Positions 46,801-55,363 of a stretch of 64,000 nt of DNA are shown one piece after another; position 1 is the stretch's first letter; the number at the start of each line of letters is the position of its first letter. Source of the DNA: Clostridium rectalis (GTDB lineage: Bacteria > Bacillota > Clostridia > Clostridiales > Clostridiaceae). The stretch is taken from NCBI RefSeq assembly GCF_900626095.1, contig NZ_UYZZ01000001.1:186001-250000 (forward strand), given 5' to 3'. The notes under the pieces were generated by a model. It did not search any database, had not been told where the DNA came from, and worked only from the letters and a program-made list of their open reading frames with translations. Both the position numbers and the translations under genes were made by a program.

Positions 46801-47336
46801 CAGAAGTTTACTCAAATACTGGTGGACAGTCATCAAAATCTACTCCAACTGCTGCAATAGCTAAATTTGCTGCATCAGGTAAGAAGACTAAGAAGAAAGA
46901 TCTTGGTATGATGGCAATGAGCTATGGATATGTTTATGTAGCACAGATAGCTATGGGTGCTGATAAGAATCAAACATTAAAAGCTATAAAAGAAGCAGAA
47001 GCTTATGATGGACCATCATTAATCATTGCTTATGCTCCATGTATCAACCAGGGATTAAAAGTTGGTATGGGATGTAGCCAGTTAGAACAGAAGAGAGCCG
47101 TTGATTGCGGATACTGGCAGATGTATAGATTTAATCCAGAACTTAAAGAAGCAGGAAAGAATCCATTCAATCTTGATTCAAAAGAACCAGATTGGAGTAA
47201 ATTCCAAGACTTCTTAATGGGAGAAGTAAGATATGCTTCATTAAAGAAAGCATTCCCAGAAGTTGCAGATGGATTATATGCTAAGACTGAAGAAGATGCA
47301 AAATCAAGATACGAAAGCTACAAGAGATTAGTGTAG
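43824..47336 (+). CDS. nifJ: Pyruvate:ferredoxin (flavodoxin) oxidoreductase
   Basis: A single-chain 1170-residue enzyme that oxidises pyruvate to acetyl-CoA and CO2 while reducing ferredoxin or flavodoxin, central to clostridial fermentation. The N-terminal domain begins MDGNTAAGYISYAF and AIYPITPSSPMAEH. A two-cluster ferredoxin domain has CIQCNQCAYVCP (690-701) and CTGCGNCADVCP (747-758). The proximal cluster and TPP domain contain CAGCGEASYAK and GDGWAYDIGYGG (from 964). Codons are richer in C-ending choices than in neighbouring genes, as for highly expressed proteins. GAAGGG precedes the ATG. It is a single-gene unit with a strong terminator. Confidence 0.97.
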   Translation: MRRMKTMDGNTAAGYISYAFTDVAAIYPITPSSPMAEHVDEWAAQGQKNIFGQTVKLMEMQSEAGAAGAVHGSLQAGALTTTYTASQGLLLMIPNMYKIAGEFLPGVFHVSARSIATHALNIFGDHSDVMAARQTGFAMIAESSVQEVMDLSAVAHLSAIKASVPFVSFFDGFRTSHEIQKIEVLEYDELAKLTDMDAVNAFRAKALNPNHPVTRGTAENPDVFFQGREAANKFYDKVPEVVENYMNEINKLTGRDYKPFNYYGAPDAERIIVAMGSICDCIEETIDYLVAKGEKVGLIKVHLYRPFAPEYLLKVLPTTVKKIAVLDRTKEPGSIGEPLYLDIKSVFYNKTDMKPIIVGGRYGLGSKDTVPSHIVSVFENLKEECPKDDFTIAIEDDVTFKSLPMGIDIDATPEGTTACKFWGLGSDGTVGANKSAIKIIGDHTDMYAQGYFAYDSKKSGGITVSHLRFGKSAIKSPYLINKADFVACHNQAYVHKYNVLTGLKPNGTFLLNCIWSEEELDKQLPASMKNFIAKNNIKFCTINAVKIAQEIGLGGRINMIMQAAFFKLASIIPVEDAVKYLKEAVVTSYGKKGEKVVNMNNAAIDKGVESIHEVNVPSSWADTTEGFVAEEKEKPEFIKNIVDVMNRQEGDSLPVSAFNGYEDGTFPQGTAAYEKRGIAVNIPEWQEDKCIQCNQCAYVCPHAVIRPFLLNEEEANNAPEGLRVVDAKGGATFKGLKFTMGITPLDCTGCGNCADVCPAPEKALIMKPAETQLKEEANWDYLKATSPKENPMNKMSVKGSQFEQPLLEFNGACAGCGEASYAKLITQLFGERMMVANATGCSSIWGGSAPSTPYTVNHKGQGPAWANSLFEDNAEFGLGMYLGTKQIRERLAKDAKEAMATASAELKAALQAWMDSMYDGEASKKATEALMPLLEAEKNSSEAIKDMFEHKDYLVKQSQWIFGGDGWAYDIGYGGVDHVLASGEDINIFVFDTEVYSNTGGQSSKSTPTAAIAKFAASGKKTKKKDLGMMAMSYGYVYVAQIAMGADKNQTLKAIKEAEAYDGPSLIIAYAPCINQGLKVGMGCSQLEQKRAVDCGYWQMYRFNPELKEAGKNPFNLDSKEPDWSKFQDFLMGEVRYASLKKAFPEVADGLYAKTEEDAKSRYESYKRLV

Positions 47337-47346
47337 TTTATAAATA

Positions 47347-47377
47347 AAAGAGAAATCCTTTTGGATTTCTCTTTTTT
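47347..47377 (+). terminator. Terminator after PFOR
   Basis: A stem of about 12-13 bp (47347-47358 with 47363-47375), a 4-base loop and a T run, 10 bases after the stop. Confidence 0.85.
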
Positions 47378-47488
47378 TATATGTTTTTTATTTAAAAATA
47401 TATTTAAAATATTTAAAAAATTCTTTTAATATGATATATTTTACATATAAACTATAAAATATTACAAACATGGGGGGAGAAATAGCTA

Positions 47489-49492
47489 ATGAGAAAGTTA
47501 AAAACAAAAATAAGTATTTTTATACTATTTATTTGTATTACTTGTCTTTTTATTTCCTTGGGTATAAGTTATTCAGTTTCGTATTCATCCTTATCAAGAG
47601 AATTTAAAGAAAAGAGTATAGAAGCATCAAAGAAATATGCAAATGAATTTGACGGTTGGATGAATGAGCAAGGTAATGTTTTGCTAAATATTAAATATAA
47701 TATAGTATATTCTAATTTACATACTGATTTTAATAAATTGCAAAAATATTTAGATTATATGTTAAGTATCAATAAGAAAGATATGTCAGATGTTTATATT
47801 GGGTATCCAGATAATAAACTTATATCTGGAGCAGGATGGAATCCAGGCAGTGATTATGATTGTAGAGAAAAGGAGTGGTACAAGGATTCAATAGATAAAA
47901 AGGATATAGTGTATACTACTCCTTATTTTGATCCTGCATTTAAAAAGATGGTAGTTACTATAGCGTGTCCTATATTTGATAATAACAAATTAAAATGTGT
48001 ATTAGCTGCAGATGTACATTTTGATTCCATTGTGAACACTACAGCAAAGGCTAAAACTTCTAATGAAAGCTATGCTTTTTTATTTGATAAAGATAATAAT
48101 ATTATAGTTCATAAAAATGATAAATTTAATCCTAATGATACGGGAATGAAAAATTTATCTAATGTTGATAGTGGTAGGTATAATAAATTATCATCTAGTA
48201 TTTTAGGAAATAAATCTGGTATAGAAACTTATAAAGATTTTGATGGAAAAGAGAAATTTTTTACTTACTCCCACTTAAAAAGTACTAATTGGACATTTGG
48301 ATTTTCAGAACCGGTAAAAGAACTTAATAGTAAGTTGTTTAATCTAATAAAAGGATTTATTATAGCTCTTTGTATATCTTTTGCAGTATCTATATTTTTA
48401 GCACAATTTTTAATAAAAAATTTAGTAAAACCAATTATGGAACTTACAAAATGTACTGAATTTGTTGCTGATGGAGATTTGACCAAAAAAATATATATTA
48501 GTTCTAAAGATGAAATTGGTGACCTAAGCCGTAAATTCAATTTTATGATAAATAATTTAAAAAAAATAATTGAAAATATAAATTTAGTATATGATGTTGT
48601 GAAAAATTCATCACAGGATTTAACTTTAAAAACTACATCATTAGGAGAAATATCTAAAGAAATTTCTGAGGCTACTCAACAGATTGCATCTCAATCAGTA
48701 CATTTAAGTAATAATATTATAGTACAGGAAAATTCCATAAATGAATTTAATGGAAAAATAGATGAGGTAATATTGGTAAGTAAAAATTTAAGAAATAATA
48801 CAGATTTAAAACAAGAAATAATAAGAGACAATATGCATAATTTAAAAGAGTTAAAATTAATAGATGAAAAGTTAGATGGACATTTTTCATTGATTTATAA
48901 TGTTATGGATAGTTTTACTGAAAATGTAGATAAAATAAGTTCCATGACAGAACAGATATTCAATATTGCATCTCAAACAGAATTACTTTCTTTAAATGCC
49001 TCTATTGAAGCTGCTAGAGCAGGTGAGTTTGGAAAAGGTTTTTCAGTAGTAGCAAATGAAGTGAAGAAGCTTTCAGAGGAGTCTTCTAATACTGTAAGTT
49101 TCATTAATTCTATAATTAGTAAACTTTCTATGGAATCAGAAAGACTTAAGGAGGTAAAAATTAAATCTGTAGATATGAATAAACAAAGAAAAGATATCAA
49201 TGAAAAAGTATTAGCATCATTTGAAAGTATTGAGAGAAATTTTAGGGATGATATAAATGGTATGAATAGCTTAGATAATAATATGGATAAAATAGGATTT
49301 GAAAAAGATAATATGAAAGATATTGTTGCAAGTATATCTACTATATCTCAAGAGACTACAGCTGCTACAGAAGAAGTAACAGCATCAGTTGAGAATCAAG
49401 TCTCTATAATTCAGGAAATAGTTATGGATATATCTAAGTTATCAGATAAAATAGGTGAGTTAAATTCTTCTGTAAAAAGATTTAAAGTATAA
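47489..49492 (+). CDS. Methyl-accepting chemotaxis protein with dCache sensor
   Basis: A 667-residue membrane chemoreceptor. A first transmembrane helix (about 8-28) is followed by an extracellular double-Cache domain containing [12 protein letters not shown] and [15 protein letters not shown]. This Y..R..WY ... Y..D pattern resembles the amino-acid-binding dCache group. The second helix is near 283-305, then HAMP, and the signalling tip [27 protein letters not shown] lies around 495. The tip differs slightly from the usual [24 protein letters not shown] precedes the ATG. It is a single-gene unit; the che operon begins 5.9 kb downstream. Confidence 0.93.
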   Translation: MRKLKTKISIFILFICITCLFISLGISYSVSYSSLSREFKEKSIEASKKYANEFDGWMNEQGNVLLNIKYNIVYSNLHTDFNKLQKYLDYMLSINKKDMSDVYIGYPDNKLISGAGWNPGSDYDCREKEWYKDSIDKKDIVYTTPYFDPAFKKMVVTIACPIFDNNKLKCVLAADVHFDSIVNTTAKAKTSNESYAFLFDKDNNIIVHKNDKFNPNDTGMKNLSNVDSGRYNKLSSSILGNKSGIETYKDFDGKEKFFTYSHLKSTNWTFGFSEPVKELNSKLFNLIKGFIIALCISFAVSIFLAQFLIKNLVKPIMELTKCTEFVADGDLTKKIYISSKDEIGDLSRKFNFMINNLKKIIENINLVYDVVKNSSQDLTLKTTSLGEISKEISEATQQIASQSVHLSNNIIVQENSINEFNGKIDEVILVSKNLRNNTDLKQEIIRDNMHNLKELKLIDEKLDGHFSLIYNVMDSFTENVDKISSMTEQIFNIASQTELLSLNASIEAARAGEFGKGFSVVANEVKKLSEESSNTVSFINSIISKLSMESERLKEVKIKSVDMNKQRKDINEKVLASFESIERNFRDDINGMNSLDNNMDKIGFEKDNMKDIVASISTISQETTAATEEVTASVENQVSIIQEIVMDISKLSDKIGELNSSVKRFKV

Positions 49493-49507
49493 TAATTATT
49501 TATAACT

Positions 49508-49545
49508 AGACTGCTGATGTAGCAATTCATTAGCAGTCTTTATTT
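49508..49545 (+). terminator. Terminator after the chemoreceptor gene
   Basis: A 12-bp stem with one G-U pair (49508-49519 with 49528-49539) followed by TTTATTTTT. Confidence 0.8.
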
Positions 49546-49598
49546 TTATGAATATATGAAATATATAAAGGTTATACTATCCAAATGAGGTGATTTTT

Positions 49599-51086
49599 AT
49601 GAGTATATCCTTTCATAATGAAATTAAAAATAAAGTTTATAGTATAAAAGAAGCTGTAGGGGATAGGGTACAGGTATCTTCAAGAAATATATATATAAAG
49701 AATAAAAAAGCTACTATTATATACATAAAAGGGTTGATAAACAAAAATATTTTAGATAGAGACGTACTAAATCCACTTATGTTAAAGGTAAAAGAAAATC
49801 TAAATGACACTGAAAATTTAGAGGAATATATATGTAGTAAATATATACCAAGTAGTGACGTATATTTAGAGATAGATTTAAACTCTGTAGCAGAAGAGGT
49901 TAAAAAGGGGCATACGGCAATTATTATTGAAGGTTGTGAAAAAGTTATTTTAATAGATACTTCTGGTGGAAAGTATAGAGATATTACAGACCCTATAAAT
50001 GAAAGTTCTGTAAAAGGTTCCAGGGAAGGGTTTGTAGATAATATTGAAACTAATATGAGTATAATAAGAAGAAGAATAAAAGATAAAAATTTAGTTATGG
50101 AGAAATTTGTTGTAGGTAGAAGATCGCAAACTGATGTGGTGATGATTTATATAGATGATATAGTTAGCTTAGAGTTATTAAATAATTTAAGAGATAAAAT
50201 AAACAATATAGATGTAGATAGTATCATAGCATCCGGTATGTTAGATCAATTTATGGAAAGACATACATTTAGTTTATTTCCTCAAAGTTACTCTACAGAA
50301 AGACCAGACTTAGTACAAGCAAATTTAATGGAAGGAAGAATAGCCATATTGGTAAATGGGTCTCCTTTTGCAATAACTATTCCTGCACTATTTTTTGAGT
50401 TCTTTCATACTGTAGAAGATTATTCAGAAAGAACTCTACTCGGATCCGTAATAAGATTTATAAGATATATAGCTATGTTTATAGTAATAAGCTTACCTGC
50501 TGTATATTTAACGTTTATTAAATTTAATCCTGAGTTAATTCCACTTGACTTTATAGAGTCATTAATACAATCAAGACAAGGGATAGCACTAACTCCATTT
50601 ATGTCCCTTTTAGGAATGAACCTAATTGTAGAATTTCTAAGAGAAGGGGGGCTTAGATTGCCTATTAAGATAGGTCAGACTCTAAGTGTAGTTGGAGGTA
50701 TAATTATAGGAGATGCTGCAATAAGGTCTAAACTAGTAAGTGCATCGACGTTAGTTGTAGTAGGGGTAACAACTGTTTCTACCTTTCTTATACCAAATTA
50801 TGAAATGGCTTTGTCAATGAGGCTACTAAGTTTCATTATGACGGTATTAGGAAATTTTCTAGGCATGTTAGGTGTGGCATCAGGGTGGTTTATTATAATT
50901 GGATATTTATCTTCTTTAGATAGTTATGGTGTACCATATTTTAATTTTAAAGCTAAAGATTTAAAAGATATATTAGTAAGGGCTCCTTTATGGACTATGG
51001 ATAAAAGACCAGAAGCAATCCCTAATAGGAATCCTATAAGGCAAAAAGAAATTAAAAATCAAAATAGGAGGAAAAATAATGGATAG
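49599..51086 (+). CDS. Spore germination receptor subunit, GerA family
   Basis: The A subunit (495 residues) of a second germinant receptor. The soluble N-terminal domain has KGSREGFVDNIETNMSIIRR and FPQSYSTERPDLVQANLMEGR. About five transmembrane helices start near residue 287. I chose the ATG at 49599, which follows TGAGGTGA. An ORF start at 49590 gives three extra residues. The gerB start overlaps its end by eight bases. The order A-B-C is the usual one, unlike the B-C-A operon at 22.9-26.6 kb. The two A subunits are clearly different proteins, so the receptors probably sense different nutrients. Confidence 0.92.
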   Translation: MSISFHNEIKNKVYSIKEAVGDRVQVSSRNIYIKNKKATIIYIKGLINKNILDRDVLNPLMLKVKENLNDTENLEEYICSKYIPSSDVYLEIDLNSVAEEVKKGHTAIIIEGCEKVILIDTSGGKYRDITDPINESSVKGSREGFVDNIETNMSIIRRRIKDKNLVMEKFVVGRRSQTDVVMIYIDDIVSLELLNNLRDKINNIDVDSIIASGMLDQFMERHTFSLFPQSYSTERPDLVQANLMEGRIAILVNGSPFAITIPALFFEFFHTVEDYSERTLLGSVIRFIRYIAMFIVISLPAVYLTFIKFNPELIPLDFIESLIQSRQGIALTPFMSLLGMNLIVEFLREGGLRLPIKIGQTLSVVGGIIIGDAAIRSKLVSASTLVVVGVTTVSTFLIPNYEMALSMRLLSFIMTVLGNFLGMLGVASGWFIIIGYLSSLDSYGVPYFNFKAKDLKDILVRAPLWTMDKRPEAIPNRNPIRQKEIKNQNRRKNNG

Positions 51087-52182
51087 TAATAGGAATGACT
51101 TATTAAATAATGAGCAACTTACTATAATTCTTATAGGGAGTATGGTTGGGATAGGGATTTTGAGTCTTCCTAATAATGTAATTAAATATGCAAAGCAAGA
51201 TTCATGGATAGCAGCAATTTTAGGAGCTATATACCCGATTTATATGATACTAATAGCAAATTATATGCATAAAAAGTTTCCTAAACATGACATATTAGAA
51301 TTAAGCAAAAAATATTATGGTAAAATACTAGGAAGTATTTTAAATTTTATATTTATAGGTTATTTTTTAGTTTTAGCTACAGAAGTAGCATCGGGAACTA
51401 GTAATGTTTTAAGAATATATATTACTCCATTTTTAAAGAATTTTCAGGCACTTTTAATAATTATATTGGCACCTGCATATGTGGTATATAAAGGGAGGTT
51501 TGCTCTGAAAAAAACAAATGAAGTGGTGTTTTATTTAACTGCTATTATTTTAATTATACCTTTAGTAGCAATAAAAGATGGTGATATATTAAATATAATG
51601 CCAGTTTTTCAAAATAATTTTAAAGATATATTAAAGGGCAGTAAAGAGACTATGTTTGCTTATGCAGGTGTAGAAATAATTTTTTTATTATACTCGTATC
51701 TACAAGAGAAAAAAACTGTGGTGAAAGCTGGAATGATAAGCATATTATTTTCTATGGTAATCTATACAGCTGTAATATTTATAACTATTTTATATTTAGG
51801 AGTAAATAATAGTGAAAAGTTTTTATGGGCTACAGTAACATTAACGGAAAGTATAGATGTACCTGTTATAAATAGTTTTAGATATATTTTTATGGTACTA
51901 TGGACAATGATAATGTTTAAAACCATAGCTAATAGTTATTATGCTATGACTTATGGAATAAATAGGATATTTAAAAAGATTAGTAAAAAAAGTATAACTA
52001 TAATTTTATATCCTATTATATTTTTTTTAGCTCTTTGTTATGGCAATCCTACAGAAAGAAGAGCATTTTTAACAAAGGTTATACCTCCATATGTTTTATT
52101 TAATATAACCTATGTGTCAGTATTAGCAATACTTACTAAAATAAAAAAGGATGATAGAAAATGGGTAAATGGAAATTTATAA
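51079..52182 (+). CDS. Spore germination permease, GerB family
   Basis: The B subunit (367 residues), an APC-type membrane protein with about ten helices. It opens LNNEQLTIILIGSMVGIGILSLPN, with the G-x-G-I-L-x-L-P element near the putative ligand pocket. GGAGG lies within the end of gerA, and the start overlaps that gene. Its end overlaps gerC by 22 bases. The whole operon is thus translationally coupled. The nutrient recognised cannot be told from the sequence. Confidence 0.92.
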   Translation: MDSNRNDLLNNEQLTIILIGSMVGIGILSLPNNVIKYAKQDSWIAAILGAIYPIYMILIANYMHKKFPKHDILELSKKYYGKILGSILNFIFIGYFLVLATEVASGTSNVLRIYITPFLKNFQALLIIILAPAYVVYKGRFALKKTNEVVFYLTAIILIIPLVAIKDGDILNIMPVFQNNFKDILKGSKETMFAYAGVEIIFLLYSYLQEKKTVVKAGMISILFSMVIYTAVIFITILYLGVNNSEKFLWATVTLTESIDVPVINSFRYIFMVLWTMIMFKTIANSYYAMTYGINRIFKKISKKSITIILYPIIFFLALCYGNPTERRAFLTKVIPPYVLFNITYVSVLAILTKIKKDDRKWVNGNL

Positions 52183-53267
52183 AAATATTAGTTTTTATAT
52201 CTATTTTTATAATTGCCTCATTTGGAGTAAAAGGAGGGGTAGTTGAAAATTTAAACATACCTAGAGCTATAGGATATGATATACAAAAAAATCAAGATAC
52301 TATGGTTCAATACATTGTACCTATAGAGGTTTATACTCAAAACGGTATGGATTTTTCTAGTAAGGTAGATATAGGTATAGCAAATAATATAGGTGAAACT
52401 AGAGAAAATAGACAGTTGAAAGCAAATAAAAAATTTTTGTTAGGTTTGGAAAAAGCTATATTAATAAACGAAGAACAAGCAAGGTTTGGAATCGATGGAA
52501 TATTGGATATTTTAATAGATAATCCACAAATAAATGATAGAGCTACAGTTGCTATTTGCAAACAAAAGGCTACAGATATATTGAATTATAGAACAAAGGA
52601 CATAAAAAGTGCCACTGAATATATTGATGGAATGATTGAAAACTCATATCAATATAATTTTTTAGCGAAGCACTACACTGTAATAGATACGGTAATAAGA
52701 TCAGGTTTAGAAGGGGTAAATATGGTGATACCCTATGTGGAAATAAATAATAATAACATAGAAATAACTGGGTTAGCTATATTTAATAAAGATAAAATGG
52801 TTTTGAAAACTAATATAGATGATATGAAAATAATAAATTTACTTAGAGAAAATAAAGTCTATGGAATACTTACCCTTCAGGAAAATTCAAAACAATATAT
52901 AAATTATTATGCTAGGTCTAAGAGGAAAGTTAAATGTGAAAGGGAAGGAGATAAATATAGATTTATAATAGATTTAAATTTAAATGGGGATATTATTTCT
53001 AACGAATTATATGAAAATATGAGAAATAATAATAATGTAATAGAAGAGTTTAAAAACAACATGGCATTACAAGTAGAGGCGCAGTGTAATGATTTAATAA
53101 ATAAAATGAAAAAAGAATATAAAATGGACATAATAAATTTAGGAAAGGTAGCGGCGGCTAAGTATGGAAAAGGCACAGGCGAGGATTGGAATAAGGTAGT
53201 TTGCAATTCAGATATATTGGTTAATGTGAAAGTTAAAATAGACAAAGAAGGAAGAGGGAGTTATTGA
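52161..53267 (+). CDS. Spore germination protein, Ger(x)C family, lipobox cysteine absent
   Basis: The C subunit (368 residues) of the second receptor. An N-terminal hydrophobic segment (about 5-22) is present, but where GerC proteins have a lipobox and CW motif this one reads GVKGGVVENLNIPRAIGYDI with no cysteine. Lipidation by the usual route is therefore impossible unless the start is different. The hydrophobic segment may instead remain as a membrane anchor. The rest of the protein matches the GerC plan, with RAIGYDIQKN, GLEKAILINEE and the final NLGKVAAAKYGKG. It overlaps gerB by 22 bases. Confidence 0.87.
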   Translation: MGKWKFIKILVFISIFIIASFGVKGGVVENLNIPRAIGYDIQKNQDTMVQYIVPIEVYTQNGMDFSSKVDIGIANNIGETRENRQLKANKKFLLGLEKAILINEEQARFGIDGILDILIDNPQINDRATVAICKQKATDILNYRTKDIKSATEYIDGMIENSYQYNFLAKHYTVIDTVIRSGLEGVNMVIPYVEINNNNIEITGLAIFNKDKMVLKTNIDDMKIINLLRENKVYGILTLQENSKQYINYYARSKRKVKCEREGDKYRFIIDLNLNGDIISNELYENMRNNNNVIEEFKNNMALQVEAQCNDLINKMKKEYKMDIINLGKVAAAKYGKGTGEDWNKVVCNSDILVNVKVKIDKEGRGSY

Positions 53268-53350
53268 TAACTTTTAATAAAATAATAAATTTTTTCAAAA
53301 AACCCTTTTAAAATTCTGCATTTAAGGTTAAAATTATACCATAACCGAAA

Positions 53351-53381
53351 AGGAGGTGAATATCTGGTTTTAGTAAACCGG
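53351..53381 (+). promoter_or_regulatory. Strong ribosome site separated from its start codon by a hairpin
   Basis: AGGAGGTGA (53351-53359) is a near-ideal Shine-Dalgarno but lies 33 bases before the only sensible ATG (53390). A 7-bp stem with one G-U pair (53364-53370 with 53375-53381) lies between them and would shorten the effective spacing to about 15 bases. A competing ATG at 53386 opens only a three-codon frame. Confidence 0.4.
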
Positions 53382-53389
53382 ATAGATGT

Positions 53390-53728
53390 ATGGATAAAGA
53401 TAAGATGTTCGAATGTGGATGTGGAGATAATAGTTGCGAGGGAGCAGAACATAGTTGTGGATGTGGATGTGGATGTGGTGAACACGAGCATGAAGCTCTT
53501 GTAGTAGATTTAGAAGATGAACAGGGCAATGTTGTAACTTGCGAAGTAATCGATGGTTTTGAATTCAATAGTAATGAATATGTTTTAGTTCAAAATCCTC
53601 AAGATGGTTCAGTTTACTTATTTAAAATTGTAGGTGAGGGAGAAGAAGGAGAACTTGTTATCCCTGAAGATAAAGAATTTGAAGAAGCAACAGCTCATTA
53701 TCAGTCACTTTGTGATTCAGAAAAATAG
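53390..53728 (+). CDS. DUF1292 family protein with Cys/His-rich N terminus
   Basis: A 112-residue soluble protein. Residues about 40-105 match the DUF1292 (YrzB-like) domain: VDLEDEQGNVVTCEVIDGFEFNSNEYV and LFKIVGEGEEGELVIPEDKEFEEA. The first 38 residues are unusual: eight cysteines and several histidines in CGCGDNSCEG, HSCGCGCGCGEHEHE, which look able to bind metal. The role of DUF1292 is unknown. The start codon is the ATG at 53390, since earlier in-frame codons are not starts. The minus-strand frames here are antisense shadows. It is followed by its own terminator. Confidence 0.85.
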   Translation: MDKDKMFECGCGDNSCEGAEHSCGCGCGCGEHEHEALVVDLEDEQGNVVTCEVIDGFEFNSNEYVLVQNPQDGSVYLFKIVGEGEEGELVIPEDKEFEEATAHYQSLCDSEK

Positions 53729-53735
53729 TTTAAAG

Positions 53736-53762
53736 AAAGAACCGGCTTTGTCGGTTCTTTTT
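53736..53762 (+). terminator. Terminator after the DUF1292 gene
   Basis: A perfect 9-bp GC-containing stem (53736-53744 with 53752-53760) followed by T bases, seven bases after the stop. Confidence 0.8.
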
Positions 53763-53791
53763 AATATAACATTGTAAAACAGGAGGAGCTT

Positions 53792-54439
53792 ATGAATAAA
53801 ATAAAACTTGCTATATTTGATGTGGATTATACTTTAACTAAAAGAGAAACTTTGATGGAATTTTACATGTTTATGATAAGAAAAAAACCTAATTTAATTA
53901 AACATTTACCTAGAAGTATTAAAGCAGCTTTTTTTTATTTATTTAAAATATATGATTCTCAAAAATCAAAAGAAAGTTTTATAGCTTTTATAGATGGAAT
54001 AAATGAAGAGGAAATGAAGGATTTGGTAAAGGAATTTTATCATAAAAGGCTTAGTAAAATACTTTATAAAGATGCTATAGATACTATGAGGAAATTAAAA
54101 AAAGAGGGATGTCTAATATACTTAATATCTGCATCGGCTGAATTTTATTTAAATGAGTTGTATAATATAGATATAGTAGATAGGGTAATAGGAACTAGAT
54201 TTACTTTAAGTGATGGAATTTATGGAAGTAAAATAGAAGGGAAAAACTGCAAGGGTGAAGAAAAAGTAAATAGACTAATGGAAGTTTTAGAAAATGAAGA
54301 TTTAGAAGTGGATTTCAAAAATTCATATATGTTTTCAGATTCGTTAGCAGATTTACCTTTATTTAAATTAGTTGGTAATCCATATTTGATAAATTATAGA
54401 AAAGGGCATGAAGAAATAAAAATATTAAAGTGGAGATAA
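53792..54439 (+). CDS. HAD-superfamily hydrolase, subfamily IB
   Basis: A 215-residue haloacid dehalogenase-type phosphatase. Motif I is FDVDYTLTKRET, with the nucleophile Asp9 and the acid Asp11. Motif II is LISASAEF, and the C-terminal motif is MFSDSLADLPLF. This plan, with a helical cap after motif I, fits subfamily IB (SerB-like or PGPase-like). The usual DxDGT reads DVDYT here. The substrate is unknown. AGGAGGAGC precedes the ATG. The aminotransferase gene follows 16 bases later, so they form an operon. Confidence 0.85.
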   Translation: MNKIKLAIFDVDYTLTKRETLMEFYMFMIRKKPNLIKHLPRSIKAAFFYLFKIYDSQKSKESFIAFIDGINEEEMKDLVKEFYHKRLSKILYKDAIDTMRKLKKEGCLIYLISASAEFYLNELYNIDIVDRVIGTRFTLSDGIYGSKIEGKNCKGEEKVNRLMEVLENEDLEVDFKNSYMFSDSLADLPLFKLVGNPYLINYRKGHEEIKILKWR

Positions 54440-54455
54440 GTTAGGAGTGAATAAC

Positions 54456-55283
54456 ATGAATAAAGTTAATGAATTTGTATTATTGGATGGAGAACTTTAT
54501 AAATCATTGGAATATGAAGATATATTAGGTAAAGGTAAAGCTTTATATGAAGTTTTAAAAGTAAAAAATTCTGTTCCACTATTTTTAGAAAGACATCTAG
54601 AAAGACTTCATAATTCTTCGAAACTTACAGGATTAAAAATATGGATAAGTGATAATTATATAAAGGAAAGTTTATATAAACTTATAAAGTCAAATAATGT
54701 GGAGGAGGGGAGTCTAAAATTTGTTCTTAATTTTCAGAAAAATAAATTTTTGGTTTTTTTTGAAGATAAAAGTTTTCCTACTATTGAGAATTATAATAGT
54801 GGTGTGAAAGTGGCCTTTTATTCTAGAGAAAGATGTAATCCTAATGCAAAAGTATTGAATATGGAATTTAGAAAGGATTTGGATAAGTTTATAAAAGAAA
54901 ATGAAATATTTGAAGGAATTTTACTTGATAAAAATAATGATATAACAGAAGGAAGTAAGTCCAATGTATTTATTATAAAGGATAATATGCTTTATACTAC
55001 TCCAGTTAAAGAAGTACTCCCAGGAACTACTAGAAGTATAGTTTTTGATATATGTAAAGAACTAGAAATATCCATAATAGAAAAGAAAACAAATAAAAAT
55101 GAGATTAATAATATACAGGGAATGTTTATATCTAGTACACCTTTTGATATACTTCCGGTAAGCCAATTAGAAGGGAAAAATTTGTATTCATCACATAATC
55201 AAATAATTCAGAATATAATGAATAAGTACAATGATAAAGTAGAAAGGTATATAAGGGAAAATAGCCTTTGTTGGAATATATAA
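54456..55283 (+). CDS. Class IV aminotransferase (PabC / branched-chain type)
   Basis: A 275-residue PLP enzyme of fold type IV. The start region FVLLDGELYKSLEYEDILGKG and the arginine motif FLERHLERL match ADC lyase and branched-chain aminotransferases. NAKVLNMEF contains the likely PLP lysine. EGSKSNVFIIKDN and TPVKEVLPGTTRSIV complete the active site. At this size it is closer to 4-amino-4-deoxychorismate lyase (PabC) or D-amino acid transaminase than to IlvE, but no pabAB genes are nearby. I chose the ATG at 54456 after AGGAGTG. An upstream GTG at 54447 overlaps it. Confidence 0.83.
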   Translation: MNKVNEFVLLDGELYKSLEYEDILGKGKALYEVLKVKNSVPLFLERHLERLHNSSKLTGLKIWISDNYIKESLYKLIKSNNVEEGSLKFVLNFQKNKFLVFFEDKSFPTIENYNSGVKVAFYSRERCNPNAKVLNMEFRKDLDKFIKENEIFEGILLDKNNDITEGSKSNVFIIKDNMLYTTPVKEVLPGTTRSIVFDICKELEISIIEKKTNKNEINNIQGMFISSTPFDILPVSQLEGKNLYSSHNQIIQNIMNKYNDKVERYIRENSLCWNI

Positions 55284-55307
55284 AGTTATCAAACAAGGGC
55301 ACGATAG
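55281..55307 (+). promoter_or_regulatory. Candidate flagellar sigma (SigD/FliA-like) promoter for the fapA-che operon
   Basis: TAAA (55281-55284), a 15-base spacer and CACGATAG (55300-55307). The spacing matches TAAA-N15-GCCGATAT exactly, and five of eight -10 bases match, including the core CGATA. It overlaps the aminotransferase stop and lies 57 bases before the fapA ATG. Confidence 0.4.
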
Positions 55308-55321
55308 ATTTTATAAAGACT

Positions 55322-55346
55322 TTAATTAAATTTAAAATTTAATTAA
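55322..55346 (+). repeat. AT-only perfect palindrome before fapA
   Basis: Two 12-base arms around one base, just upstream of the GGGGGG ribosome site of fapA. In DNA this AT-rich a palindrome can arise by chance, but its place in a leader could affect initiation. Confidence 0.45.
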
Positions 55347-55363
55347 TTTTACGGGGGGATATA

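Noticed and set aside
53261-53568. Two overlapping minus-strand frames rich in Ser, Thr, His and Pro
   Set aside because: They are the reverse of the TGTGGA repeats that encode the Cys-rich head of the DUF1292 protein. No ribosome site.
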